Source of the DNA: Circinella minor
Taxonomy: Eukaryota > Mucoromycota > Mucoromycetes > Mucorales > Lichtheimiaceae
Direction of reading: 5' to 3'
Length of the DNA stretch: 64,000 nucleotides
Assembly (NCBI GenBank): GCA_016758965.1
Contig: JAEPRB010000141.1
Coordinates: 16,093 to 80,092 of the forward strand
Shown here one piece after another: positions 50,749-63,686 of this stretch (positions within the stretch are counted from its first letter, which is position 1; every line of letters starts with the position of its first letter). The translations under genes were made by a program, and so were the position numbers. Under the pieces are notes generated by a model. That model saw only the letters and a list, made by a program, of their open reading frames with translations, was not told the origin of the DNA and searched no databases.

Positions 50749-53700
50749 TTAACCAAAGAAAGACTTAAGTTGAACATGTACATTTTCACAAGGTTCATTA
50801 CTGCTACGACATATTAATCGTGTATCCAAAAGCCAGTTTATATATTCATTTTCCAAGAGTTGTGCGTCAATTTGATTAAGCATTTGAAATATGACCAGCA
50901 TATCATGTCTCAATATTGCCACCCGTTCACGACTAAATAAGAGTTCGATTGCCATTCGACGATGTTTTGGATTAAACCATTGATGTGTAATAGTACCGTT
51001 CAATGGACGAGTTGTCAAAAATAATTGAAAACTAATGTTATATATATGTATTATCATTGATTAGTTCTTTCTTTTCCTCTACATTATTCCCTAACAATAA
51101 TCCTTTCTGGTAAATCCCTAATTACCTTTCAGCATCGACATAAGGTGGCTGTAATTCAGTTTTAAGTAATCCATCTTCAAGATCCCGTATATATACAGCA
51201 CGTCCAACAGGGGCTGATAACGGTCGAATAAATTCTTCAGGTTCTAACGATGTTTTTGATGACGATCGGAATAACCAAGTCCACATTATCCATACTACAA
51301 ACAATCCCATTAAACCTGCATGGATTGAAAATGGTATCGTTGATACAGTTTCTGAAATAGTATTAATCCATCCCATCAAATCAAAGGATGAATCAGACGA
51401 AGGTGCTGAAGAGGAAGATGTAGCAGTTGCTGTTGTAGATTTACGTGGTGTCTGATTACTGGAAACACGAGATTGTCGAGATAATGTTGCTGTACGCACC
51501 AGTGGTTGATCCCCAGAAGAAGATTTACTTCCATTCAATTCGGCCACTTTTTCTTCCAAAATTGGAACAAATGATATAATACTATCACCCATTCCTTTAA
51601 GTGCAGCTTTACTGATCATGCCTATAAATTTTATATGTATTAAATAGATTCTTTATATTAGTATCCAAAAGTACAGAACTAATATTGTCTCTATTTTTCT
51701 TCCCTTTAATTTTTATTTACCTTTGACGAGTACACTCTTGACAAATTTCACGCCCATACTACAAGTTAATTTACATTGTGTTTTGCTGACCCAGCTGATA
51801 CAGTATTTCACTGAGGGTATAAATGCATCTGCGTAAGGCAGTTGAGCAGTTTTGGTTGAAATCTGGACGACATAACGACTAATATAGTAAAAAGAAATGT
51901 TAATTTCGTGACCTTTTTTTCTTTTGTTATAATATGTAGACATGATCAAAAAAATAAACAACATACAGATAATCATCCTTTTTCAAAATATATTGTGTCT
52001 CCACAACTTCTGCTTCCTTGACTTTCACTATATAGTTCATGTAACAAAAATGAGTAAAAAAAAATCGTATATGGCTAGAGATGCTGTCCACATGTATTTT
52101 ATAAAGTAGAATGAAATATTAATGATATTTACCCATTGGATTGCTGACAGGCAAGATATATTTCAGCACACGTTGTGATTTACCATCCACCGTTTCCCAA
52201 GCATTAACACGTAAATTAGATCCCCCGCTAGCGTTATTTTTAGTTTCCCAAATTGACGTATCTTGAGAATCAAACAACAGATCGTACAATCGTTTGGCAG
52301 AAATAGGTAATTGGACTTCTGTTTCAATCTTGTCGAGATGATCATTACATTCACAAAGACATGGACCTGCTGGCACCTGGATATGCGATGGAATTTCATC
52401 CTCGTCGCTTTTTTCCTGCTTCGCTGCTACCTTTGACTCGTCATTGTCTGGTGGTGTTATTGTTGTTGTAATGTTTGTTGTGGAATGGTTATTGGCCATG
52501 TTACTGGATAATGAGTCACTCGAATCTGCAGTTGTCTTTTTACTTCCACTAATACTTCCACGTTTTGCTTCTTCAATATTCACCATTTTGCTTGCATCAA
52601 AGAATCCACTACCACCTGCGACTGTGGCAGCCATCATGGCTGCGGCCAGCGCGCCAGATTTTGGAACGGGTTTATTGGCAGCTGAACTCTTGCGTGCTTT
52701 ACGTTTCTTCTTGGTTTCAGGTACAGGTGATGCAATAGGTTCAGGTTGGTATATTTCAGCTGTTGTTACTTCGGGGGTCGGTTGTACAGGTGCTTGTTCG
52801 GATTTCTTTTGTTGCTGAATAACTTGTGTTGTTTGGCTCTTGCTAATAGATGCAGACATACTATGAAGAACATCGTATAATGTTTGTAGTGGCATTGGCT
52901 AATAATAACAGATATATGAGTATATATATATAAGACAAAAAGTTACAGCTTTATGAAGAAATTATTCAATACATCGATAATATATTACCTCTGGACTTTT
53001 CGCATTCTCAACAGCAAAACGAAGACGTTCTGCAACAACTTCCACATCATCCATCAATGTCATAAGAACCAACGGTTCATCTCGTTCTACCAAATCAATA
53101 GCTAATGCTAAATTATTCGCCTTGCCATTCTTTGCCACACTATCAGTAATACTAGTGTCACGAATCAATCGTAGAGCCTTGATACTCTTGAGAGGGATAG
53201 CAACAGTATTCACACATGTCATTAAGATAGAACTATAATACCAGAACGTTTCTTGTGTGATAAACGCGCGTCCCGTATAAGAGTAACCAAACTCAGATTC
53301 TGGTCGTTGAACACTTCCTGACAATTGCGTAATTAATTCTTGCTCCAATGGGTCGACAAATCCTGTAGGTGTAACGGGTGATCCAACGTCGTCATTACTG
53401 CTATCGTCTTGATCTTCATCGACTGCTGGTTTCTTTTTCAATGAACTAATGAATGCATCCAAGACGACTTCATTGGGTGACACCCCACCAAATAAGACCC
53501 GAAGTTCACGATTACGTGATTCCAATTCAGGGCTATACCTGGTTAATTCCACCTTAGGTGCTATATCATCTGTACGAATTGGCCAAATGATGGGATGACC
53601 ATCACTATCTACACCAGAAGATAATAAACTGTTATTAGTAGCTGATGTAGGTGACATGGGTGTTGCTGAAACTTCTTCATCTGTAGCTCCACCACTTGCT

Positions 53701-56109
53701 CCTGAAAACATATTGGGTACAAGTCCCCAAGGAATTCCCCAAGTTGCAGCACCGTTTTGTTGTTGTTGTTGTTGCTGATGTTGTGCTTGTTGCTGGGATA
53801 CAGAGGATCCCAGGGCAGCTGCAAATGATTGTGACGGTGCAGCAGGGGATGATGGAGGTGATGAAGACGATGTGTTGGATGGAGGTTGCTGTGCCTTGAC
53901 AGCTTCGTGAACCAATAAAGGAGTTAAAGTGGTAGATGTGGCAAGAGATACTTGATCTTGGTTATCCGCGGAAGTTGAGAGCATAACAGCTGAATGTGTT
54001 GTAGATGATGGAGTTTGGGGCTGAGTTGTGGTTGAGGTAGCAATAGCAGGAAGGGACAATGCTGAATCGCTACCATTTTGTAACACAGGCATAGAATTAC
54101 GTGTAGGACGTGGCGAATCAGATTCACTGCTGGAATTGATCTCGTGATCGCTCATGGTGACAGTAGGTGAAGAGATTGCAGCAATTGGGTTCGTGTGCAA
54201 ATGCAATTGTTCGTTTTCTAACATAAATCGTTTTGCATTGGCAAAAGATGCAATCCAATCACGTCTTTCTTCTTCTGTTTCAGCTTGTAAAATGAAAGGA
54301 CTCCTGTTTTTTTTTTTTGTTTATGCAAAAAAAAAAAAGTGAATAGCCGTAAACAAAGCGAATAAATAAGTGAATAAATAATTATCCTAAAATAGAATTA
54401 TAAACTTACTGTTGTACACAAACAACTTCAAAGCAAAAACGTCGGTCTTGATCAGCCATGGGTTTGATGTCACACAAGAGCACCGAAACACGTTCACCGA
54501 CAGTAATAGCTCCTTTCAATTTTGGATTGGTGTTGATATGACAAGTGCCAAAATAACCATCATGTAAAAAGAACCATTTTCGTACCCAAGACATGCGTGA
54601 TGCACGAGTAAATAAGTAACCCCATTTATTGGCACTTGTTTTATCTTCATTGAGAGTATTAACATTAGAAAAATCAAGGGAATGTCGACTTGTCATGGCG
54701 GTCCCAAGACTAGATGGTAAGGATGTAGGACCATAACGATCGAGGTCGCGGAGTGGCTGGGTTTGCTGAATATGCTCAGACTGGAGTTGCTTCCGAGCCA
54801 CTTGGAGTCTGTGCAATTGATAATCGCATGTTTTGCGGTCCTGCAATAAAACATGAATTATTATAATCCTGGGAGATTAGACCCAACTTTTTTTATATCT
54901 ACAAGAATATCAATAATATGAGAGATAAAAAAAAAAACTTACATCAATCAACCATTGTTTCCAAGAATTTAATCCTGCATCCAATTTTGACCAAACTTGT
55001 TTTCCTCCATCCACATCATGAAAATGAGCCAAAGTAGCTGCAGAAAAACTTTCAACCAAACAATGTTCCAACATGGATCGAAATTGTAACATTCGAATAA
55101 CATGTTGACCAGACATTCGTGTATAAGCTTTACGTACTTCATGTAATCGGAATGCTTCTTCACGTATTGCTGATGGTTCTTTAGTTTTACTTTGAGATGT
55201 ATACTTGTACAACTGCGCCTCGTATCGCTCCAAAGCCTTCTCATGCTGTTTACGGAAATCCTAAGTATTTATTTTTCCCCCAATCATTTTTGCTTAATAA
55301 TCCAACAATGATAACACAATAGCATTTACGCCTTCATATTATTATTATTTTCTTACCCTAAACTCTTTCAAATTTGTTTTTACGAATTGTGCTAATGGTT
55401 GGATAAAGTTATCTTCAAGGTCGGACACCTAATACAGAGATTCATTTTGTTGCGGGAGAAAAAATGTGAATATTTATTTTCCACCTCTTCTCACACCCCT
55501 TTTTTTAAAACATTACAAAAGAAGCCCCAAAGTAGTCAATCATGAGCAACTATATGTTTTAGTTTTAGTTTTCGTACTTACCAACTTTGTCTTAAATGCC
55601 AAGCTTGTTTGTAATGCATCTGAGAAGCTACGAATGACAGCACCAGTAAAATTAGGATCTACAAATAGCATAAAAAAAAAGGATGAATTATTTACTATCT
55701 ATACATGATAATGCATTATCAAATATACTATTTATTTTGTCCTTACTCCTTACCTATTAAAACACTATCAATACCAACAGGTATTGTTTTTTTACAAACA
55801 TTATTCGTTTCCAAATTGAATTCTATATCATTTTATTGTTTGTGTTTATGAGTCTTTATTTTTTCTTCTTTTCTTTAAGTGAAATAAAGCGTTCTTTTTT
55901 TATCGACAGGTTAGGTTCAAAAAAAAAATGAGCTCATTACTTGTAAGTTTATCTGTATAAAGTTTTAGGTGCCTGGATAACTGTTCGAGCCACTTATCAA
56001 GTAAATCTAGTTGTTCATCGAAATGAAGAACATTCGATCGATAAACAGGAGAATCTGTGATAGCATCGTGAAGTGTTATTAGAGTAGGTTGGGTGTGGCT
56101 CGTTTCCAT
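50749..56109 (-). CDS. SIP3: BAR-PH-VASt sterol transfer protein (Sip3/Lam1-type), 11 exons
   Basis: Predicted ER-anchored lipid transfer protein that moves sterol at ER-plasma membrane contacts (LAM/Ltc/GRAMD1 family). Exons (- strand): 56109-55941, 55658-55582, 55428-55357, 55260-54943, 54840-54410, 54303-52989, 52898-52133, 52027-51967, 51878-51721, 51621-51126, 51031-50749, totalling 1381 codons. Domain order: an N-terminal BAR-like helical region (about 1-210); a PH domain (about 270-380: SANKWGYLFTRA, WVRKWFFLHDGYFGTC, ETEEERRDWIASF); a long Ser/Thr/Gln-rich linker; a GRAM-like segment (about 690-790: YTGRAFITQETFWYYS, IPLKSIKALRLI); and a VASt/StART-like domain (about 970-1150: LPISAKRLYDLLFDS, YCISWVSKTQCKLTC). 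A membrane anchor follows (about 1250, GLMGLFVVWIMWTWLF), then a conserved C-terminal helical tail. BAR plus PH plus VASt is the Sip3/Ysp1 layout. Confidence 0.9.
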
Positions 56110-56673
56110 GGTGACAAGACTTGAAAAGATAATAAGAAATAAATAAATAAAAAAAAGGGGGAGGGAAAGCGGGGGAAAAGTTGAGTAAGAAAAGAGAAAG
56201 TGTTACGAAAGCGAAGCCTTGAGTTGTAGAGTGGTCAAGTCAATATTATTCGGCTTTTTTGACTCTCACACGACAATAAGCGTCGATAATCGTTGCACGA
56301 TTCAAATAAAAAAAGTTATGAAAAGAAAAGAAAAGTGTTATGGAAAAAAAAAAAGGAAAAGTAAAGCGCGGTTTGATATAAAAACTAAAAAAAAAAAGAG
56401 AAATACTTTCCTAAAGAAGTTTATAATTCAAGGAAAGCTTCGCAAAAAAAGAAAGACCGCTAAAAAAATGTGCTTCTCGGAACGAGGGAGGTCTTTTATC
56501 CCGATAATTACTTTTAATAATATTTTTCATCTCATTATTTTCGTTAGAAGTTTGAATCAAAGACAATTGTCCATTATTACTTTCAAATCATGATTTGGTT
56601 TATTATGGACGAAATTCATTCGATTTGTACTTTGAAAGCTTAAATTTACCCAAAGGATGTGGTACTTGATAAA

Positions 56674-56710
<37 letters not shown>

Positions 56711-56999
56711 TGCCAGTCAGCTGCACCGAAAAAAAAAAAAGAGGAAAACATCACCATGGCTCTTAGTATCATATTAAACTGCTATATCATAGCAACCATG
56801 GTACTGCGCAGCACATTACATAATATGGGTTACAAGAAATTTTACCCAATAAGAGATGCAAAACATGTATGATTTACTTGGAGACTCTCAAAAGTGGTTT
56901 TTTACAAGCTAAAGAAAATAATTTAATTTATTTTTTTTAGCTAAAAATAAACTTTGCTAAAAAAAAATATTATACATGAGAAGCAAAAGAAATTTTGAT
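56110..56999. other. Intergenic region with long homopolymer runs
   Basis: Promoter side of the Sip3/Lam gene and 3' side of the P450 gene. It is A-rich on the + strand from 56130 to 56470 and has a 31-nt poly-T run at 56676-56706. The open frames 56219-56593 and 56657-56872 consist largely of Lys or Phe runs from these homopolymers and are not genes. Confidence 0.55.
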
Positions 57000-59345
57000 T
57001 TAAATTAATGAATTTTCTCTTTTAACCACACGAACAACTGGATTGAAAGCTGGTAAGATAGCAGCTGCATAAGCGATCCTATCAATATCAGGATATTGTG
57101 GTTCACCATTTTCACCAATAATAGGTTCAATTTTACAACGACTAAATAATCTCACCCATACATTGAAGATTTCTAACTCGGCCTACATGTGATATACATT
57201 CTTATTAATATAATGATTGATTCTTGGGCTAAATTTGTTAAACAAAAGAAAAGAATATTTACCAAATATGTACCGATACAAACTCGTCTATAAAAAGAAA
57301 AAGAAGTCAAAAAAAATTAAGAATGGGTTGTCATCATCATATTACATAATAATTTAAATTACTATTACTCATGCGTACGTACCTTCCAAAACCAAAATTG
57401 AATTGATCACGTCCTTCGATAGGTGCGCTTGCGGTTGTATACATAGGTCGAAGGTCATTCAAATATCGATCCGGTACAAATTTATCTGCATCAGGATAGA
57501 AATCTTCATTGTGATGAATGTGGTGCATATTGGCAATAAGCGTTGTACCTTTAGGAATTAAATATCCATCGACTTCCACTATGTATATAATGAGTAAAAA
57601 AATAAATAAACAGCGATAATTGGATAAGTATAATTCATCAATGTAGTATTTGTATCAATGTCATATATTTATACTTGGTAGATTGATGGTCTATATAAAA
57701 AAAAAAAAGACTTACAATCTTGGTCGGCTTCATGAGATATACCAAACGCCATCGCTGGTCTAAATCGCATACATTCTTTTTGAACTGATATTGAGTAAGG
57801 TAAATTCTCTCTTTCTTCAAAGGTTGGAACCCTTTTGTGTTCACGGATGAATTGATCTAACTCAGCACTAATTTTCTTTTGAACTGCTGGATAATGACAA
57901 AGAACAACGATAGCCCAAGTTAACATCACAGCACTTGTATCATTACCAGTCAAAATTAAATCAGCTATTAATATAATTATAAAATACAAATATGTTAATA
58001 TTAGTATGTATAAAATTTATATGAGCCAAAATTTTCTTTCTTTTTCAAATTTCTTATTCCTCACTTTTCCCTTTCATCTCTACGATGAAAATACATACAT
58101 AATGTGACAAGAACATTTGTAGGATTATTAACACCTTCCATTTCCATTAAAGCTGTTGCAAAACAATCCACTTTATTATCAATGGCTTCTTGAAGTAATT
58201 GTTTGAAAAAAGGATCTCGTCGTTCAGTAATGAATTTCTTCATTTTGGCTTCTGTTCGAAATAAGATATCAAAAATAGTCATGATAGGTAAAAATGAATT
58301 TATTTCTGTTGACATGATATCAGTCGTAGTATCAGTAATATAACAGACTTCTTTAAAAAGTGGATCATTGATGGATTCGGCTCGTTTTCCGAAACATGTT
58401 GAAACAACAACATTCATGGTCATAAAACGAAGTAGAGGTTCAACATTGACTGAACCTTCTTTGGCTGTAGTTGTTAATAGATCATCAATAAAAAGATCGG
58501 CTTCGGGGATATGCAGCTGTTCGAATTGTTTTCTGTTCTTGGGTGCAAGAATTTGAAGTGCTACGTATGTTTCATTATATCAACAAAGTGGATAAAAGGG
58601 ATAAAAAAAAATATAATTAATACAAGTATTAAGTTTTGATTTTATTTATACGCACATGATAGAAAACAAAAATCAAGAGTGAACAAAAAAAAAAAAGAAA
58701 CATATATACCTGCTCCTCGTGTTTTATTCCATTCATCTGATGGGTTACCAATAACGATACCTTTATTTCCACAAGAATAATGTTTGGATAAAAAAGTTGT
58801 AAGTGGGCGATTTGAAGTGTATTTTCCATTGACATTAAAAATTTTATTTGCAAGATATGGTTCCCCAACTGAAACCCAATTTTGCACTCCCATCTTTACG
58901 CTTATAATTGGTCCTATTTATACGATGATAATTATAAGTAAAACATGCCCTGGTCTAAACAAAAAAAAAGATATTCAACAGCATAATCCATATATCTTTA
59001 TATGGACATACCTAATTCTTTATGCCATTTATTAAATTGAAGAACAGGAATTTCACCAATAGAAAAAATATGTCCTATATGACAATAATAACGATACATA
59101 ATAAGTAAATAACTATGACCCATATTGAAGAATATACTATTGAAAAAAGAATTACCAAAGTAAGGAACTTTTCCTTTAGGTGTTGGTATTTTTTTTAATC
59201 CATTTTTTTCTTTCTTGTTCTTCTTGAAAGAAGATAGCACCAAATAAGCACAAGCAGAGATACTGAGTGCTATTGCTACTGTTTGTCTTGGTGATTGTGT
59301 AATAATTTTTGAAAAATTATCTAATTCGCGTTGTATAACCTCCAT
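57000..59345 (-). CDS. Microsomal cytochrome P450 (zygomycete CYP509-like), multi-exon
   Basis: Heme-thiolate monooxygenase anchored in the ER. The start is ATG 59345 (MEVIQRELDNF), followed by a membrane anchor at about 22-40 (TVAIALSISACAYLVLSSF) and the proline-rich hinge IPTPKGKVPYFG. First exons are 59345-59156 and 59074-59012; the rest follow between 58915 and 57000, ending VVKRENSLI. Diagnostic motifs: I-helix LTGNDTSAVML near 57950, the ExxR of the K helix in KECMRFRPA near 57765, PDRY in the PERF region near 57465, and the heme loop FNFGFGRRVCIG with the Cys ligand, split by an intron near 57380/57290. All essential residues are present, so it should be active. The CYP509 family is a guess from general similarity to zygomycete P450s; the substrate is unknown and no biosynthetic partners are nearby. 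Confidence 0.92.
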
Positions 59346-62300
59346 AAATGATAATATTATCGTGTTATGTATATGATGAAAAAAAAAAAAGAAAAAGGAT
59401 AAAGAGAAGAAATAAAGAAATAGCTTTGATAACTTTTATTTATAAACTCTTTTGCATTTCTTTTTTCTTTCCTTTCAATTACCAGACAGGTAGTACTTCT
59501 GTTGTGCAACATACGTGTTGTCTTACATAGTTACATATATAATGTTCTAAAATATATCTTTAAGAACTAAAAACAAAATTTAGAACAATAAGGCCTACAG
59601 TGTTCGTGTGAAAGAAGTCTTTATAATAATTTTTTTCTTAAGACTTTTCGTCAATACTACTTTGTATATATATCTAACTTTTTTTTAACAAGGTGCTTTT
59701 CTTTCTTTCCATATGATGCGGAAATTTAAAAGATCTTATAGTTATTTTGACCAAGACAATTTTTTTTTTGTGTACGTATCACTTGCGTAGTAAACGGCAT
59801 TGGGTTTGTGATACAAACACAGATCTCTTTTTCTTTTTATGTGTATCCTTAGATTCAATAAATTACTAAGACGATTTCTCCTGGTTGCAAAGTATGTTTT
59901 CTCTTTTCCCTCTCTTTATTCAGCTTATTCGCTCAATGTAGCTATTTCTTTTTATTGTAGTACAGAATGTCCAAGTTGCTATGTATATACTCCGAACACT
60001 ACATAAACTTAAAAGTTCTACTAAAAGAACTGTCATTTTTTACGAATTATGATACAAACAAAATAAAGCTTTTGTATTCTCGAAAGATTAAAAAAGCAAA
60101 TTAGATTATAACCAAAGGAGTCTACATATTTAAGAGAAGTATGTTTACTATTCATAGTTCTATTCCCCTTAAAGTTTTTTTTTTTTTTGACTTTGTGAAA
60201 AAAAAAATTGGCACTATCTTGTGCGAGGGATAATCTTGCTTTCTTTTTTCATTTCTAAGCTGACGTTTTCGAAAAATACGTTTTAGTAAACTCTTAATAT
60301 CATTTCTTTTATCACTAATACTTTCCCTTCTATACATCAAACAGGATCTAGAAGGTTCATTATTAAATATATGTTATTAAATAAAGGCAGTTACATATCA
60401 GGACGTGCTTTTCATTTTTTTTTTTGTGGTTCATTATGACCATCATGTTGCTATCTCCATAAAGAAAACTACTGTATCAATTCGTATAATCTAAAAAAAA
60501 AAAAAAAAAAAATCGGTTCACGAATTCAACCGTGTCACATTGATAGCACAACAATGTTTATTTGATACAGACGATCGTTTGAAATATGGATAAGGTACTG
60601 AGTCTCTCTTAATACGTAATTTATACATAGCTTTACAATATTATCATATATACAGTATATATCTTTATGATTTTAAATATACGTACATAAAACAATTTTG
60701 TAATGATCTTTAGTTTAATGTATACTTTATTTTATTTTTACCATAGCAATAAGATATACTTGCTCGTATAAAATTACAATTTTTAGATAATCAAAGTTAT
60801 CACCAACAGATTTTTTTAACAATCCTCATAAGACTTATTGGTATTGATTACATGACAAATAAAATAAACTCGAAATAGACTATGATGAATATTGTTGAAG
60901 GTAAAAGCGAGTGACATAAAGATAGAATTAAGCCAAAAAAAATCTCTCACCCGAATAATATGTGTGGGTCAAATTTGATTGGAGAATTGTATAACTCGTA
61001 GTTACAAAAAAAAAAAAAAGTGCTCTGGCACTAGTTTTATTCATTATTGTGTGAAATCAGTGATTTTTTCTTAAGCGTGGGCCCCTATTCTTATTTCTTT
61101 TGCTGCGATTGTAAAAATAAATAGATACGTACGTAAATACCTTACACCACAAATATTTGGAGCTCGTGAGTTAATAAACGGTCGCAATAAAAAGGTTGAA
61201 CCTGTGATATGATACGTAAGTACGTAAAAAGAAAACATTTGTTTGTTGCTTAGAAAAAGAAATAATATATTTTTATCAACTAATATAATATATATTTGAT
61301 GATAAGAGTTTGATATTAGAATAGGGAAAGTGAGAGTATCATACAATTTCGTTGAAATATGTCTAACTATACTACGTAGTATAATTGTAATGACTTGTTG
61401 ACATTTTTTGAATTATATTAATTGCTGTGGAGATTAGCATCAAAATTTAGACTTGCGTTTGTATATCATCCATTCTTACTTTAATGGTTTGAGGACCACT
61501 CTTCAATATCGCATTTTTATTTCATTATATGCATATACTCTAATAAAGGATTATGAAAATCATCTGGTTGAATGATACCTTTGTTAACTAATGTTGCTTT
61601 CACAAATATTTGTAATATATTAGAGCCAAGTTTAGCACCAGATGTTGATCCAACACCATATTGATCTTTATTCGGTAAATAACAAAGAGTGAATACTGTT
61701 GCTGGCGAGTAAATACTACTGTCAAATTCTTGCAATGTAGATCCCCATAGTAAATACGAGGAGCATTGTCTTGCTATGCTCTCTTCTATCCTTGGTGTTC
61801 AGCATATAAGCATGTCGATCAACACTCTTATGGTTGGTTATATCGTCGTAATGGTCCTACACTATTACACTGATACAAAAGCCACTGTCACTTTTAATAC
61901 TGGTTCGATTGTACAGAGTCATTTGATGAGAAAGAAATCCTTCTGTTACGTAAAAATACAAAAGGTGATATTATTTTGAAAATCAATCAGGGCAGCATCG
62001 TTTGTCATTAAATCAAATGTTGTTAGAAGCTTTGTACGTTTATCACCATCACATACTTCCAAGCTGAATGGTTGAGAGCCCACAGAATGTACCTTTTTCT
62101 TTGACTTACAGTTTGACTACGTACGTGTAGATGAACCTAAAGTTTGCTCAAAGCGTTCTTTAAAACTGAAGGCATTCTGTTTTTCCCGCTACAGCCTTGC
62201 CAAAGTCCTATTTCATTTCTTGTGGAATGAAAACATTGCTTGCAGTTATTGAAGTGTGTGAAAAAAAGACGTGTGTTGTCTCGCAGAAAATATCAAAACA

Positions 62301-62471
62301 ATAAATGAATTGATTAGAAATGAAAAATAATGCGCTATTGATATTGCCGGGTACATGCATGTATAAAATTTAAAGAGAAGGAAGGAGCTACACGAGTAGA
62401 GAAAAGGAAAAGTATCAAAAAAAAAGTGTTCCATCTTCCAATCTTTTTAGTATTCATAAAACATAAACTTA
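59346..62471. other. Gene-poor, AT-rich intergenic region
   Basis: About 3.1 kb between the P450 start and the transposon end. It contains poly-A runs (60495-60511, 61005-61018), poly-T runs (60176-60188) and no intact gene. The only protein-like piece is the minus-strand fragment at 61517-61780, listed separately. Short frames at 60152-60340, 61071-61346 and 62246-62434 have no domain. Confidence 0.5.
61517..61780 (-). pseudogene. Fragment of an unidentified protein-coding sequence
   Basis: On the minus strand about 88 codons read as ordinary protein (SSYLLWGSTLQEFDSSIY, TLCYLPNKDQYGVGSTSGAK, GIIQPDDFHNPLLEYM) and end at TAA 61517. Upstream the frame soon meets a TGA (about 61810), and no good splice partner is visible. 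The composition differs from the AT-rich surroundings. It may be the 3' end of a decayed gene or transposon. I do not recognise the family. Confidence 0.4.
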
Positions 62472-62640
62472 GAGCACTCGCAACGGTCCTTGTAAAAAAA
62501 GCTTGTAACTCCGTTTACCAGCTTTTTTACAAATTTATGCTCGCAACGGTCCTTGTAAAAAAGCTTGCAAAATGCAAAGCTTGTAAAATTTTTAAGAAAG
62601 CTTGTAAAATTACAAGGAGCGTTTGAGTGCTTGTAAAAAA
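62472..62640. repeat. Terminal and subterminal repeats of the Harbinger element
   Basis: The block CTCGCAACGGTCCTTGTAA occurs twice, from 62477 and from 62540, as a direct repeat 63 bp apart. The word AAGCTTGTAA or close variants recurs at least four times to 62640, once inverted (TTTACAAGCTTT-like). Such subterminal arrays are typical transposase or Myb-protein binding sites; that role is inferred. Confidence 0.7.
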
Positions 62641-62668
62641 AAATTATCGCTTTCCACTTTTAATAAAA

Positions 62669-63622
62669 ATGAACAATAACAGCATTACTGCTAACACCAC
62701 TTCTACTTTGGCTTCTACCAATGAACCAACCACCCCCATTACCGTCACCGATAAAAGGGAACGCGGTAATAAATGGAATTCAGATGAAGATTGCCAATTG
62801 GTAAAGGCTTATCTTGAAATTGCCACTGATGAAGTGAAAGGCAAAAATCAAGATGGTGCGAAGTTCTGGGACCGCATTTTCGATGAGTTCCAGAAATATG
62901 GAAATCCAAATGAGAGAACGGCCCACAAAATTGAAGGTCGCTTCCTCACCATCAATCGATGCATATCGAAATTCTGTGGATGCATGATGGAGGTAGAGAG
63001 ACATCCTCGAAGTGGTGAAGTTGAGGAAGATAAGGTGATAGTCTATTCAATATATTATTAAATTCATTTTAGAAATAGTAAAAGAAAAACTGACTATTGT
63101 ATATAACAGTGGCGCCGTGCCATACAAGAGTACAAGAGAACTTCTTTGTCTCGTGACAAGAACTTCAATGTGAAGCCTTGTTTTGAGCTTTTGAAGACTC
63201 AAAAGAAGTGGTACGGACATCCTGAGCATAAGAAGGATGCTCCAAGTGTGGATGGTCCTGAGACTGAACGGCCAATTGGTGTAAAAAAGGCCAAGTCCAA
63301 CAAGAAACGAAGCAACGAGGATGTCGAGAAGGTGGAGCAGCTGGAGATGGAGCTGGCTCGTAAGCGAGTTGCGATGGATGAGATTAGAACGAAGAAGATT
63401 GACGAGTTGGTGTTCTGCGCGAAACTGATGGCAGAACATGCCTTCATGAGCGTAGATATGAGTAATATGACTGCTGATCAACGTTGTTACTATCAACAAA
63501 GACAGCAGGAAATATTAAAACGAATGAGAGAAGAAAAGAGGGCGGAGGAAGAAGAGAAGGTTGTTGAAGGTGAAGATGATGATGAAGAAGAGGACGAGGA
63601 CGAAGTAGCTACTAGTAGCTAA
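62669..63622 (+). CDS. Harbinger-associated Myb/SANT-like DNA-binding protein, 2 exons
   Basis: Accessory protein of PIF/Harbinger elements; it helps the transposase reach the nucleus and bind the ends. Exons 62669-63034 and 63110-63622 give 292 residues. ATG 62669 (MNNNSITAN) is preferred; the frame stays open upstream to 62627 through the terminal repeat region. The Myb/SANT-like trihelix is at about residues 30-115 (KWNSDEDCQLVKAYLEIA, FWDRIFDEFQKYG, RTAHKIEGRFLTINRCISKFCG). The second half is a NAM-associated-type helical region (NFNVKPCFELLKTQKKWYGHP, a charged coiled coil, and MTADQRCYYQQRQQEIL), ending in an acidic tail. The same domain pair is common in plant and fungal Harbinger elements. 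Confidence 0.85.
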
Positions 63623-63686
63623 AAATAATAAACTTAAATCCTGCATTTATATTCCAATTTGAGAGGTAAGTATGTAAAATGTTTTA

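Noticed and set aside
56219..56872. Two plus-strand open frames with Lys and Phe runs
   Set aside because: Created by homopolymer A and T tracts; no domain, no splice context.
63047..63499. Minus-strand 150-residue open frame inside the transposon
   Set aside because: Complement of exon 2 of the Myb-like gene, which carries recognisable domains on the plus strand.
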